Of a DNA stretch of 64,000 nucleotides, positions 30,054 through 40,576 are shown piece by piece. This stretch comes from Bacteroidales bacterium (GTDB taxonomy: Bacteria; Bacteroidota; Bacteroidia; Bacteroidales; JAADJA01), in contig JAGVPB010000065.1 of assembly GCA_020052415.1 (NCBI GenBank), positions 62,001 to 126,000 on the forward strand, given 5' to 3'. Positions within the stretch are counted from its first letter, which is position 1. Every line of letters starts with the position of its first letter. The translations under genes and the position numbers were made by a program. The notes under the pieces are model-generated. The model worked only from the letters and a program-made list of their open reading frames with translations, had not been told where the DNA came from and searched no databases.

Positions 30054-33000
30054 ATGTCTAAAGTAAAAAAGTTCATTACCTGCGAAGGTAATTATGCCAC
30101 AGCACATATTGCTTATATGTTCAGTGAAGTGGCTTGTATCTATCCCATTACACCCTCTTCCGATATGGCCGAATATGTTGACCAGTGGGCTGCCAATGGT
30201 AAAAAAAATATTTTCGGGGAAACAGTGGAAGTAAAGGAAATGCAATCTGAGGCTGGTGCTGCCGGTGCCGTTCACGGCTCATTACAGGCCGGAGCCTTAA
30301 CAAGTACTTACACTGCTTCACAGGGATTGCTGCTGATGATCCCTAATATGTACAAAATTTCCGGTGAATTATTACCGGGCGTATTCCATGTAAGTGCAAG
30401 AAGCCTTGCTGCTCATGCACTCTCAATTTTTGGCGATCACAGTGATGTGATGAGTACCCGCCAGACCGGTTTTGCAATGCTGGCTACCGGAAGCGTTCAG
30501 GAAATCATGGATTTGGCAGGAATTGCGCATCTTGCCGCAATTAAGACGAGGATTCCTTTCCTCCACTTTTTCGATGGCTTCAGGACGTCACATGAGGTTC
30601 AGAAAGTAGAAGAAATGCAAATGGGCGACCTTGCAGCATTGATAGATTATAACGCTTTACAACGGTTCAGAAATAATGCACTCAATCCCGAGCATCCCGT
30701 GACGCGCGGTACGGCTCAAAACCCGGATGTTTATTTCCAGGCTCGTGAAGCAGGTTCGAAATTTTATGATGGTATTCCCGATACGGTGGAGGATTACATG
30801 AAAGAAATCAAAAAAATAACGGGACGTGACTACCATCCCTTCGATTATTATGGCGCTAAGGATGCTGAAAATATTGTCATTGCTATGGGTTCAGTTACCA
30901 GTACTGTCAAAGAAGTAATTGATCATTTGATGGATAAGGGTGAAAAAGTGGGTTTGATCGCCGTTCATCTTTACCGTCCATTTTCAGAAAAATATTTCAT
31001 GCAGGTTTTTCCGAAAACGGTGAAAAAAATTGCCGTACTCGACAGGACAAAGGAAATCGGTGCAAATGGTGAACCGCTTTACCTGGATGTCCGCGATCTG
31101 TTTTATGGTAAAAAAGAAGCTCCGGTTATTGTTGGAGGAAGGTATGGACTGAGTTCGAAAGATACAACACCTGCACATATCCTGACCGTGTTTGAAAATC
31201 TGAAATTAAAAGAACCTAAAAACAGGTTTACCATCAGTATCAATGATGACGTTAAGTACTCATCACTTCCATTGCTCGATCCAATTATTGTCACACCAAA
31301 AGGCACTTATGAAGCTAAATTTTATGGTCTTGGAGCCGATGGAACTGTTGGTGCCAACAAAAACTCGATAAAGATCATTGGAGATAATACAGATAAATAC
31401 GCTCAGGGATATTTTGCATACGATTCAAAGAAATCAGGCGGAATTACCGTTTCCCACCTGCGTTTCGGTGATAAACCAATCACATCAACTTATCTCGTAA
31501 GCACTCCTGATTTTGTTGCCTGCCATGTTCCGGCCTACCTTGAAAAGTACGATATGCTCAAGGGACTCAAAAAAGGCGGCACTTTCCTGCTCAACAGTAT
31601 ATGGGATGAGGAAGAAACGAAAAAACATCTTCCTGATCACATAAAGAAATATCTTGCTGTAAATGAGATTGGATTTTATATGATCAATGCAACTAAAATT
31701 GCAATGGAAATCGGCCTGGGATCTAGAACGAACACCATCATGCAATCGGCTTTTTTTAAGGTGTCGGAAGTCATTCCCTATGAAGATGCTGTGGATCACA
31801 TGAAAAAAGCGATCTATAAAACTTACGGTAAGAAAGGCGATATCATTGTTAACATGAATAACTCTGCAGTTGACAGAGGCGGCGATATTACAAAAGTGGA
31901 AGTTCCGAAAGAATGGGCACTGTTAAAACTGAAAGAACAGAAAGACGGCAGGGATTTGCCCGATTTCATCAAATACATTTTCGAACCAATCAACAAGTTG
32001 CAGGGTGACAATTTACCGGTAAGTGCTTTCAACGGCATGGAAGACGGAACTTTGCCGGCAGGAAGTACCGCTTTTGAAAAAAGGGGTATTGCTGTCAATG
32101 TCCCGGAATGGTTATCCGAAAATTGTATCCAGTGTAATCAGTGCTCGTATGTTTGTCCCCATGCCTGTATAAGGCCTTTCCTGATTGATGAAACAGAAAT
32201 GAAAGGATTGCCTACCGGAACGGCTACACTTAAGGCAATTCCCAAGACTTTTGACGGATACCAGTTCAGGATACAGCTTAGTCCTCTGGATTGTACTGGC
32301 TGCGGAAATTGTGTGGAGGTCTGCCCGACAAAAGAAAAAGCGCTTGTCATGAAATCTCTCGAATCCCAGATGGTGGAAGCTGACAACTGGAATTATCTTG
32401 ATGGACACGTTACCTATAAGGATACCATTGTAGAAAAAGATAAATCAGTTAAGAACAGCCAGTTTGCACAACCATTATTTGAATTTTCAGGCGCTTGTGC
32501 CGGTTGCGGTGAAACTTCCTATATAAAGCTCGTGACACAGCTTTTCGGTGAACGAATGATGATCGCCAATGCAACCGGGTGCAGCTCTATCTACGGTGGC
32601 TCCGCTCCTTCAACACCTTATTGTCCGAGCAGGAAAACCGGCAGGGGCCCGGCATGGGCAAATTCGCTGTTCGAAGATAACGCTGAATATGGATTCGGAA
32701 TGGTTACAGCAGTGAATAAAATGAGAAACCGCATTGTGACAATGATGAAAAGTGCCAATGGTAGTATTTCTGCTTCCACCAAAGGCTTGTTCAGTGAATG
32801 GATCGCAAATATGAATGACGGGAACAAATCGGACGAAGTATCTTTAAAACTCGTTCCGGCGTTGGAAAAAGAAAAGGATCCGCTTGCCAAAGAACTCCTG
32901 AAACTTCAGCAATATTTTTCCAAGAAATCGGTGTGGGTGATCGGCGGTGACGGCTGGGCTTATGATATTGGTTACGGTGGACTTGATCACGTACTCGCAT

Positions 33001-33587
33001 CCGGTGACGATATTAATGTTTTGGTTCTCGATACAGAGGTATATTCCAATACTGGTGGACAGGCTTCAAAATCAACACCCGCCGGAGCTGTCGCTAAATT
33101 TGCCGCCTCGGGTAAAAAGATCCGTAAAAAGGATCTGGGTGCAATGGCTATGACTTATGGATATGTTTATGTAGCTCAGATAGCCATGGGAGCTAACCAG
33201 TCGCAAACACTGAAAGCAATCCGCGAAGCTGAAGCTTATCCCGGACCATCATTGGTGATTGCTTATGCCCCATGTATCAATCATGGATTAAAATTTGGAA
33301 TGAGCAAAACTCAGGAAGAAGAAAAGCTGGCAGTAGAAAGTGGTTACTGGCATCTATACAGGTACAATCCATTGCTGGAAAAAGAGAGCAAGAATCCATT
33401 TACCCTTGATTCCAAAGATCCGGATTGGTCAAAATTCCAGGAATTTTTAGGAAGGGAAGTACGGTACACATCATTAAAAAAATCGTTCCCTGCACATGCT
33501 TCTGAATTATTTGCCGCGGCTGAAGAAAATGCCAAATGGCGTTATGCGGGTTATAAGCGGATGGCGGAGATGGTGTATCAGAAATAA
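30054..33587 (+). CDS. nifJ: Pyruvate:ferredoxin (flavodoxin) oxidoreductase
   Basis: 1177 aa; YPITPSSDMAEYVDQWAANG, two 4Fe-4S motifs CIQCNQCSYVCPHACIRP and CTGCGNCVEVCP, TPP region GGDGWAYDIGYGGLDHVLASG. Confidence 0.98.
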   Translation: MSKVKKFITCEGNYATAHIAYMFSEVACIYPITPSSDMAEYVDQWAANGKKNIFGETVEVKEMQSEAGAAGAVHGSLQAGALTSTYTASQGLLLMIPNMYKISGELLPGVFHVSARSLAAHALSIFGDHSDVMSTRQTGFAMLATGSVQEIMDLAGIAHLAAIKTRIPFLHFFDGFRTSHEVQKVEEMQMGDLAALIDYNALQRFRNNALNPEHPVTRGTAQNPDVYFQAREAGSKFYDGIPDTVEDYMKEIKKITGRDYHPFDYYGAKDAENIVIAMGSVTSTVKEVIDHLMDKGEKVGLIAVHLYRPFSEKYFMQVFPKTVKKIAVLDRTKEIGANGEPLYLDVRDLFYGKKEAPVIVGGRYGLSSKDTTPAHILTVFENLKLKEPKNRFTISINDDVKYSSLPLLDPIIVTPKGTYEAKFYGLGADGTVGANKNSIKIIGDNTDKYAQGYFAYDSKKSGGITVSHLRFGDKPITSTYLVSTPDFVACHVPAYLEKYDMLKGLKKGGTFLLNSIWDEEETKKHLPDHIKKYLAVNEIGFYMINATKIAMEIGLGSRTNTIMQSAFFKVSEVIPYEDAVDHMKKAIYKTYGKKGDIIVNMNNSAVDRGGDITKVEVPKEWALLKLKEQKDGRDLPDFIKYIFEPINKLQGDNLPVSAFNGMEDGTLPAGSTAFEKRGIAVNVPEWLSENCIQCNQCSYVCPHACIRPFLIDETEMKGLPTGTATLKAIPKTFDGYQFRIQLSPLDCTGCGNCVEVCPTKEKALVMKSLESQMVEADNWNYLDGHVTYKDTIVEKDKSVKNSQFAQPLFEFSGACAGCGETSYIKLVTQLFGERMMIANATGCSSIYGGSAPSTPYCPSRKTGRGPAWANSLFEDNAEYGFGMVTAVNKMRNRIVTMMKSANGSISASTKGLFSEWIANMNDGNKSDEVSLKLVPALEKEKDPLAKELLKLQQYFSKKSVWVIGGDGWAYDIGYGGLDHVLASGDDINVLVLDTEVYSNTGGQASKSTPAGAVAKFAASGKKIRKKDLGAMAMTYGYVYVAQIAMGANQSQTLKAIREAEAYPGPSLVIAYAPCINHGLKFGMSKTQEEEKLAVESGYWHLYRYNPLLEKESKNPFTLDSKDPDWSKFQEFLGREVRYTSLKKSFPAHASELFAAAEENAKWRYAGYKRMAEMVYQK

Positions 33588-33605
33588 TTGATAATTCAAA
33601 TCATC

Positions 33606-33647
33606 CAAAACCCGTAGGAATTATAACTTACGGGTTTTTTTATTTTA
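33606..33647 (+). terminator. Rho-independent terminator after nifJ
   Basis: aaaacccgtaggaattataacttacgggttttttt. Confidence 0.85.
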
Positions 33648-33678
33648 CTACTTTTGTGAATAATCACATACTTAGCAA

Positions 33679-34746
33679 ATGAAAATTAGGAGTATCAGAA
33701 TTGAAAATTATAAAATATTCAAGAATTTCACCATTGACTTTACACATAAGGATAAAGCTTTGAGCCTTATTGTCCTTGCCGGAATTAATGGTTCAGGTAA
33801 AAGCACTTTATTAAATTTCGTTTATGAAGTTATATCTAAACCTACTCTTTACAATCAATCTTCAGACAAAATCATTATTGAAGAATATGATATTGTGCAC
33901 AACGAAAAGGAATTACAGGAATATCAAATAGGTGGCTCAGAAGATTGGGAAATTCAACCCTTAATTCCACCTTTTGAAAGTAAAATCCATTACCTGAAAA
34001 CATATTCCACTGATGTAAATTATGCCCGGGACACTATCATCACATTCATTGATAAGCTGATTTACGAAAAGGATGTAAAAAGTAGTGATGCATATTTACA
34101 GGTTCAGATACTTATGGAAACCATTTTTAACGGTTTCGCCATGAAGATTGAGTTTAACATGATAGACAAAGACAGGAATATCTTTTTTAAGAACAGGAAC
34201 AATGAAAAAATAGCTATTTCAGAGCTTTCAACAGGAGAACAAGAGTTAATTACAAAAGCATTTTCTCTCTATTTAGATGATATTAAGGATAGTGTTATAT
34301 TAATAGACGAACCAGAATCTTCCCTTCACCCAAACTGGCAAAACAGAATCCTGAAGATTTATGAAGATTTTGCTATAAAGAACAATAACCAAATCATCAT
34401 TGCTACTCATTCTCCTCATATTATTGCATCCGCCAAAAAGGAATCTTTAAAGCTGCTGGTAAATAAAAATGGAAAGATTGAAGTTGTTTCAGATTTTGAA
34501 GGTTCGTATGGGTATGAAGTTCAAAAGGTGCTATTAGAGATTATGGATATAGATTCTCTCAGAAATTATGAAATTGAACAAAAACTGACTCTTTTAAAGG
34601 ATATAGTTTCGAAAAATAATTATAAATCAGCCGAATTTAAGAAACTTGAAAAAGAGCTAGAGGAAATGCTGGGAAGAAATGATAAGGATTTAATGCTTCT
34701 GCGTCTCGAAATAGCAAAAAGAAGAAAACATAATGAAAAAAATTAA
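33679..34746 (+). CDS. AAA ATPase, PtuA-like (Septu-type defence candidate)
   Basis: Walker A GINGSGKST, ABC-like signature LSTGEQELITKAF, Walker B VILIDEPESSLHPNWQ. Confidence 0.85.
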   Translation: MKIRSIRIENYKIFKNFTIDFTHKDKALSLIVLAGINGSGKSTLLNFVYEVISKPTLYNQSSDKIIIEEYDIVHNEKELQEYQIGGSEDWEIQPLIPPFESKIHYLKTYSTDVNYARDTIITFIDKLIYEKDVKSSDAYLQVQILMETIFNGFAMKIEFNMIDKDRNIFFKNRNNEKIAISELSTGEQELITKAFSLYLDDIKDSVILIDEPESSLHPNWQNRILKIYEDFAIKNNNQIIIATHSPHIIASAKKESLKLLVNKNGKIEVVSDFEGSYGYEVQKVLLEIMDIDSLRNYEIEQKLTLLKDIVSKNNYKSAEFKKLEKELEEMLGRNDKDLMLLRLEIAKRRKHNEKN

Positions 34747-35314
34747 TAAGGCTGAACCCTTGTTCTACACAAATTTTATACGAAACAATAACCCTGAGAA
34801 TTGGGATGGATGTAATGAAATTAAAGCTGAGTTGAGAGAGTATATTTTAAAGGAGGAACAGAAATTTCAATGCGCTTATTGTGAAGGTAAAATATCTTCC
34901 GATAATACAAAATCACATATTGACCATTATAAACGAAAAGCAGGTCATTTATTTCCTGAACTTCAATTTGACTATTCTAACCTTTTGGTTTCGTGTAACA
35001 AACATTACCATTGTGCAGGTTCAAAAGATGAAATTGTGAAAAAGAGAGATGATTATGATACTATCATCAATCCGGTTACTGACGAGCCCACTAATTATTT
35101 TATATACTTACTCACTGGTGAAATTTATCCGACAGATTCTGATCCAGATAAAGCGGAAAGAACTATTGAAGTATTCAATTTGAAGCATCACAGTTTAATT
35201 TACAGACGAAGGGAAATAGCTTTATCAGTAAGTGCATACAAGGAATCTCTAGGTATAGAAGAAGTTATTAATGAATTAGGGGAATTTGAAAGTTTTATCC
35301 GGTATGTTTGGTAA
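34733..35314 (+). CDS. HNH endonuclease, PtuB/TIGR02646-like (Septu-type defence candidate)
   Basis: FQCAYCEGKISSDNTKSHIDHYKRKAGHLFPELQFDYSNLLVSCNKHYHCAGSKD; overlaps the upstream ATPase by 14 nt. Confidence 0.82.
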   Translation: MKKINKAEPLFYTNFIRNNNPENWDGCNEIKAELREYILKEEQKFQCAYCEGKISSDNTKSHIDHYKRKAGHLFPELQFDYSNLLVSCNKHYHCAGSKDEIVKKRDDYDTIINPVTDEPTNYFIYLLTGEIYPTDSDPDKAERTIEVFNLKHHSLIYRRREIALSVSAYKESLGIEEVINELGEFESFIRYVW

Positions 35315-35331
35315 TTAAAAACAATAGAGTA

Positions 35332-36150
35332 ATGAACAGAATATTAATCTTTTTTTTGAGCGTGATTACATTATCAGTAATCCAGAGTTGCACAAACTCA
35401 AACGCATTCCAAAGCAGTCCGAATACCGAGCCCACAGTCACTTCCAACGACTACCTTACTATGGCCATCCTTTACCAGCAATCTGCTGCCGAGTACCGGG
35501 CGCTTTGCTACCAGGCTTTCAATGCAGCAAAATACAGACTGGATCAAAGCTCAAAGATGATGGGGATGATGAAAAAACAGGCAATCGTGGTTGATATTGA
35601 CGAAACCGTTCTGGATAACAGTCCTTATGAAGCCAATACCATCCTGAAAGGCTATATGTATCCTGAAGGCTGGAATAGCTGGATTGATGCAGCCAAGGCA
35701 AAAGCCGTTCCCGGTGCACTCGAGTTTTTAAAATATGCAGAGTCAAAAGGTATCGAGACTTATTATATTTCGAACCGGAGTGAAAACCAGCGAACGCAAA
35801 CTCTTAAAAATCTTATTTCTATTGGATTTCCGTTTGCAGTTGATGACCATCTTTTACTTAAATCGAAGGAATCCTCTAAGAAAACAAGACGGGACAAAGT
35901 TTCAGAGAATCGGTTTATTGTCATGTTAATCGGTGATAACCTCAATGATTTTACCGAAGTATTCGAAAAGAAATCAATACCTGAAAGGTTTGAAATGGCC
36001 GACAGTCTGAAAAATGAATTCGGTAACCGGTTTATCATCCTGCCGAATGCAATGTACGGGGACTGGGAAGGAGCATTGTACAATTATGATTATTCAATGG
36101 AACCAGGCAAAAAATCAGAAAAAAGAATTTCCAGTCTGGTTGGCTTTTAG
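35332..36150 (+). CDS. Acid phosphatase, 5'-nucleotidase lipoprotein e(P4) family (HAD class B-like)
   Basis: Lipobox SVIQSC; KQAIVVDIDETVLDNSPYEANTILKGYMYPEGWNSWIDAAKAKAVPGALEF. Confidence 0.92.
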   Translation: MNRILIFFLSVITLSVIQSCTNSNAFQSSPNTEPTVTSNDYLTMAILYQQSAAEYRALCYQAFNAAKYRLDQSSKMMGMMKKQAIVVDIDETVLDNSPYEANTILKGYMYPEGWNSWIDAAKAKAVPGALEFLKYAESKGIETYYISNRSENQRTQTLKNLISIGFPFAVDDHLLLKSKESSKKTRRDKVSENRFIVMLIGDNLNDFTEVFEKKSIPERFEMADSLKNEFGNRFIILPNAMYGDWEGALYNYDYSMEPGKKSEKRISSLVGF

Positions 36151-36176
36151 CAAACTTATTAAAGTTCAGATATTAT

Positions 36177-36215
36177 AAAAAAGGCCGCACGATCATCATG
36201 CAGCCTTTTATTTTT
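36177..36215. terminator. Bidirectional terminator between convergent genes
   Basis: aaaaaaggccgcacgatcatcatgcagccttttattttt. Confidence 0.75.
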
Positions 36216-36230
36216 AAACAGCATCGGAGA

Positions 36231-39191
36231 TTAATAAGTCGTTATCACCTTCAGGTTTTTAAATGATTTTTCACCGACTAATCTGATATAATAGAGCCCT
36301 TTTGGTAAGTTACCGATTTCCAGTTCAATCATGCTTTGTGACTGATCTCTGATAATTTTTTTCATTACCAAAGAACCTTTCATATCATAAACCTGGAGTT
36401 CATTTACCTGTCCGAAGTCAGTAGTTGAACTGATGGTAACATTTGACCTTGTGGGATTAGGATAAGCAATAAATTCCTGCTCCTGATATTCAAAAGGTAA
36501 TTCAGCCTCTTTAGCGGTTCTCTTATACCTCAACTTTGTGTTTACAGAATTTGTCAGACAGTTGTATTTGGTCACAACCAGCTTAACCTGGCCGGTAAAA
36601 GTTGCAGTCCAGACTATTTTAGCATCGTCACCACAATAGTCATCGGAATATGTAATGAATGCATCGGTTGCTTTATTTCTTAATGTAAGTTCTGAGTCAT
36701 AAGATGCACTTGCGCCATCGGTTGAGCATAAAGAGAAAGTATAAGTTTTACCACTGGTTACATAGAAAGCACAAAATTCACCCGCGTATATGTAATTTTG
36801 TGTTTTCCATGAAGTTTTTGGAGTAAGAATAGTGCTTGGATATTGTGTTGTACTGTTGCATCCGCCGGATACCACTGTTACTGTGATGGTGATATAACCC
36901 ACATTATTGGTTTCGCTGCTTTCTGCTACTGCTGCATCAGCATCGGCATAGAACAATATGTAATATGTACCGGCTGTAGTTGAAGATGGGATAGTCACCA
37001 GTTCACTTACGGCTGCCGTTGCACTGGCTGCCAATGCTGCAACAGCATCAGTAGCAAGATAGGTATCCGTAACTTCGTAAGTAGTATTTGTTGACAGATA
37101 ATACTTTAGGTTAGAAGCGCCGGCAGAAGCCGTTCCCTGGTTACGAACCGTACATGAAGCGGTAGTGGTTGAGCCTGCAACTATGGAAGTCGGGCTTGCA
37201 GCCGGACTCTGAATGATCAGGTCGGGCGAAGTAGCTCCTGAAGTAACAGTGATTGCGAAATAACCCACATTATTGGTCTCGCTGCTCTCCGTAACAGCAC
37301 CGTCAGCATCGGCATAAAACAAAATATACCAGGTTCCGGTTGCAGTTCCGGATGGAATGGTGACCAATTCACTTACTGCTGCTGTTCCGCTTGCAGCAAG
37401 GGATGCAACAGCATCGGTAGCAAGCCAGGTATCGGTAACTTCATAAGTGCTGTTGGCTGAAAGGTAATATTTCAGGTTTGAAGCGCCGGCAGTAGCAGTT
37501 CCCTGGTTACGAACCGTACATGAAGCTGTGGTGGTCGCTCCTGCAACAACAGAAGTAGGACTTGCCGACTGGCTTTGTGTGACCAAATCGGGTTGTGCCA
37601 CAGGCGCTGAAATCTGGAATGATGCAATACGGGTTTTCTTTGTAGATGTGCTGCCCATATATTGGTTGGTGTACCAGAAAGTTTTATTATCCGACGGATC
37701 AACACTCATAGAAGAATAATCACCCCAGCGGTTGTAAGCGGTTTGCGAATAAGAACCGTTTATGATCACCTGTTCGGCAACATCCAGTGTTCCTGCTCCG
37801 GCAGCATAAGCTGTTGAAGATTGCCCGGCATAGCGGACTGCAGGATTCATTGTGGAGCTTGAAACAGAATAGCCCAGGCCGATTTCATTGTAACCATTGA
37901 GACATATACTTCCCATCCATCTCGAATGTGCATCGGGAGCATAGGTTCCGGTTTGACGTACCGACCATGTAGAAGCGGTTTTCCTTAATTCATACCATCT
38001 TACACCGGCATGGTCCGTATTGTCAACATCTACGGTATGGCAGCATACAATGGTCTGATAGGTACCAAAATTCCGGTATTGAGGGGCATTCATTATAACC
38101 TGGGGTATTGCGTCCAGTTCACGTGTGGTTCCCAGTTGTTTGATGTTGTCCCAGTTCGCTCCGAAATTGCTGTCGAAGGCTGTAACACTGAGTGTCTGAG
38201 TCCTGTTGAAGGTGGAAGATGCCGGTGTTGTCCAGTTAACGGCGAGTTCATAAATCCAAAGCTGGTCAGAACCTCCGCCGATGGCATCATCATTCATAGT
38301 GATAAATAATCCGGGAGATCCGGCAGGTGCAAAAGTGCCGTCGTTATCAACAGGCGGAACGCACATAAAGCCATCTATTGTCGTTGGCCTCCAGGCATTA
38401 TTAAAAGCAACCATCTGGGCAGTTCCTCCGGTAAGCATCTGTGACCGCTGGAAAACATAAATGTCGTTTCCGCTTGAATTATTGGTTCCCATATAATAAC
38501 CGTCCTGCCAGATACCAAACTTCTCATAATCCGGCATATCGGCTACATCAAATGAATATTTATACCAGCTTCCTGTTGGATTATTGGTTTGTGACACGGC
38601 AACCAGCATATAGTCATTCGATCCGCATATTGAAAACTCAGCGGCGAGCCACCGATCGGCCTGCTCATCGTACAACACAATAGGATCACCGTCGTTACAG
38701 GTGGCTCCGGTAACTCCGCTGAACAGCAAATTCATATTGGTTGGACCAGCCACCAGTGTACCTGTTTTATTATAGATAGCATAAACAGTGTTGATGGTTT
38801 GCATGTAATAACTTGGTCCTGCAGCGCCATTATCATCGGGCGGATAATAAGGAGAAGTTTGACCGTCGAAGTTTACGATAGGCGCTTTTGATCCTTCGTA
38901 GGTTCCCATGATTTTCTGCCATGCTTCATCCGGCCCTTGCGGTAAAGCTGATTCAGCATAAGGATACGATCTGCTGTAAAGTTCTTCATTTCGCTCATTA
39001 AACTCGGCAGAAAGCACCATTTGATCGAACTCTTCCTGGGTAAGGGTTGGCAACTCGCTCAATGGTGGTGTTAATCCAAGGTACACGCCTGTACCGATAA
39101 GTGAAGGACTAATGGGTCCATCCTGTGCACTCAAACTCAGGCTAATAAGCCCGGTAACACATAACAAAATTAAAGGTAAAAGTTTTCTCAT
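36231..39191 (-). CDS. Large secreted T9SS protein with tandem CARDB-like domains
   Basis: Start at MRKLLPLILLCVTGLISLSLSAQDG; repeats PDLVTQSQSASPTSVVAGATTTASCTVRNQGTATAGASNLKYYLS; C-term IAYPNPTRSNVTI. Confidence 0.88.
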   Translation of the reverse strand: MRKLLPLILLCVTGLISLSLSAQDGPISPSLIGTGVYLGLTPPLSELPTLTQEEFDQMVLSAEFNERNEELYSRSYPYAESALPQGPDEAWQKIMGTYEGSKAPIVNFDGQTSPYYPPDDNGAAGPSYYMQTINTVYAIYNKTGTLVAGPTNMNLLFSGVTGATCNDGDPIVLYDEQADRWLAAEFSICGSNDYMLVAVSQTNNPTGSWYKYSFDVADMPDYEKFGIWQDGYYMGTNNSSGNDIYVFQRSQMLTGGTAQMVAFNNAWRPTTIDGFMCVPPVDNDGTFAPAGSPGLFITMNDDAIGGGSDQLWIYELAVNWTTPASSTFNRTQTLSVTAFDSNFGANWDNIKQLGTTRELDAIPQVIMNAPQYRNFGTYQTIVCCHTVDVDNTDHAGVRWYELRKTASTWSVRQTGTYAPDAHSRWMGSICLNGYNEIGLGYSVSSSTMNPAVRYAGQSSTAYAAGAGTLDVAEQVIINGSYSQTAYNRWGDYSSMSVDPSDNKTFWYTNQYMGSTSTKKTRIASFQISAPVAQPDLVTQSQSASPTSVVAGATTTASCTVRNQGTATAGASNLKYYLSANSTYEVTDTWLATDAVASLAASGTAAVSELVTIPSGTATGTWYILFYADADGAVTESSETNNVGYFAITVTSGATSPDLIIQSPAASPTSIVAGSTTTASCTVRNQGTASAGASNLKYYLSTNTTYEVTDTYLATDAVAALAASATAAVSELVTIPSSTTAGTYYILFYADADAAVAESSETNNVGYITITVTVVSGGCNSTTQYPSTILTPKTSWKTQNYIYAGEFCAFYVTSGKTYTFSLCSTDGASASYDSELTLRNKATDAFITYSDDYCGDDAKIVWTATFTGQVKLVVTKYNCLTNSVNTKLRYKRTAKEAELPFEYQEQEFIAYPNPTRSNVTISSTTDFGQVNELQVYDMKGSLVMKKIIRDQSQSMIELEIGNLPKGLYYIRLVGEKSFKNLKVITTY

Positions 39192-39586
39192 AACAACAGT
39201 TTTTGTGAATATTAAATTTGTGAATACTAAGTGATATCTCAATAGGTTCAGCAAATATATAAACAATTTAAATTAATATCGCCAAATATTTTTCAGAAAT
39301 TATTAATAAAAGTTTTAAAAGGGTATTTATTGTCGTGATAATTCTTTTAAGTATTTTTGAAGGATAATGAATGAAAAGTTAAAACGGCTGAGTTAAACTT
39401 TAAGAAAAATGAAAAGAAAATAAATTCACCGATAGATGATATTGATTTTGAAATTAGGTAGATATACTTCTGAAATATTAAAGTGTACTTATTACCCCTT
39501 TTTTGGTAGCATTTATATAATTTTCTGGTGACAGCTATGAAGTCATCCTATCGACAAATTTAAACCTTTGCAATAAATTAAATAAA

Positions 39587-40576
39587 ATGAAGACAGTATC
39601 TCCAATAATTGAATATCAAGACAAGATACAGGATCTAAGCATTGATAAGATTGAAATCAATCCTTACAACCCAAGAGAACGATTCAATGAGGAAGAAGAA
39701 GACGAACTTATTGATTCTATTTTGACGAAAGGCATACTCAACCCAATTATAGTTTATAAGCGTAAATTGGACAATAGGTATATAATTCTTGACGGTGAAA
39801 GAAGATTTAGGGCTTGCAGAAAATTAAATATTGACAAAATCCCTGCAAGAATTTTGGTAAGAGAACCTACCCTTCTTGAAAATCTTTCTTTGATGTTTCA
39901 CATTCATAATGTCAGACAGGAATGGACAGAGTTTGCAATTTCACTAACAATAAAAAGGATATTAGAAGAGCTTGGAAAAGACATCAATCATTTAAACCGC
40001 GCTGACATTTTAGATTTATCAAAAATCACTTCACTATCTGAGTATCGGATTAGTAAGTATTTAAAGTATTTGGACTATCCAGATGAAGTGTTCAACATAT
40101 TTTTAAATCAAGAAATCAATCAGCGAAAAAGAGAGGGACCAGATCCCGACATCCTTCTTGAAATGCACAAACCAATTTCTGACATGAAGTTAATAATGCC
40201 TGACATTCTTAAGTCATTTTCTGTAAAGAAAATGATTGATGCTTGCATTAAGAAAAAAGAAGAAGGTGTTATTAAAGCCAATAAAGAGTTTCGTTTAATT
40301 GCACAATCTCTGACAGCAGCAAAGAATAATGAAATTGATGTGGACACTTTGAAAAGAAATCTTGTAAATTTTTTTTCCAATATAGAATATTCACCTGAAA
40401 GAGTTTATCATGAAACTGCTGAAGATTTATTTCACTTTAAGCACATTAAGAAAAATTCCGAATACTTTCTCAAGGAGTTAAAACTTTTTGACTTTGAATC
40501 TTTAGACCAACAAAAGAAACAAGAGGTTCTCTCTATTCTGGCAGAAATTCTAATAGTCATCAAACAAACTTTGTAA
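39587..40576 (+). CDS. ParB/Spo0J-like (ParB N-terminal) protein
   Basis: IDKIEINPYNPRERFNEEEEDELIDSILTKGILNPIIVYKRKLDNRYIILDGERRFRACRKLNIDKIPARIL. Confidence 0.88.
   Translation: MKTVSPIIEYQDKIQDLSIDKIEINPYNPRERFNEEEEDELIDSILTKGILNPIIVYKRKLDNRYIILDGERRFRACRKLNIDKIPARILVREPTLLENLSLMFHIHNVRQEWTEFAISLTIKRILEELGKDINHLNRADILDLSKITSLSEYRISKYLKYLDYPDEVFNIFLNQEINQRKREGPDPDILLEMHKPISDMKLIMPDILKSFSVKKMIDACIKKKEEGVIKANKEFRLIAQSLTAAKNNEIDVDTLKRNLVNFFSNIEYSPERVYHETAEDLFHFKHIKKNSEYFLKELKLFDFESLDQQKKQEVLSILAEILIVIKQTL

Noticed and set aside
33679-35314. Retron (Eco7/Ec78-like) system
   Set aside because: The ATPase/HNH pair fits, but no reverse transcriptase ORF or recognisable msr-msd exists nearby.
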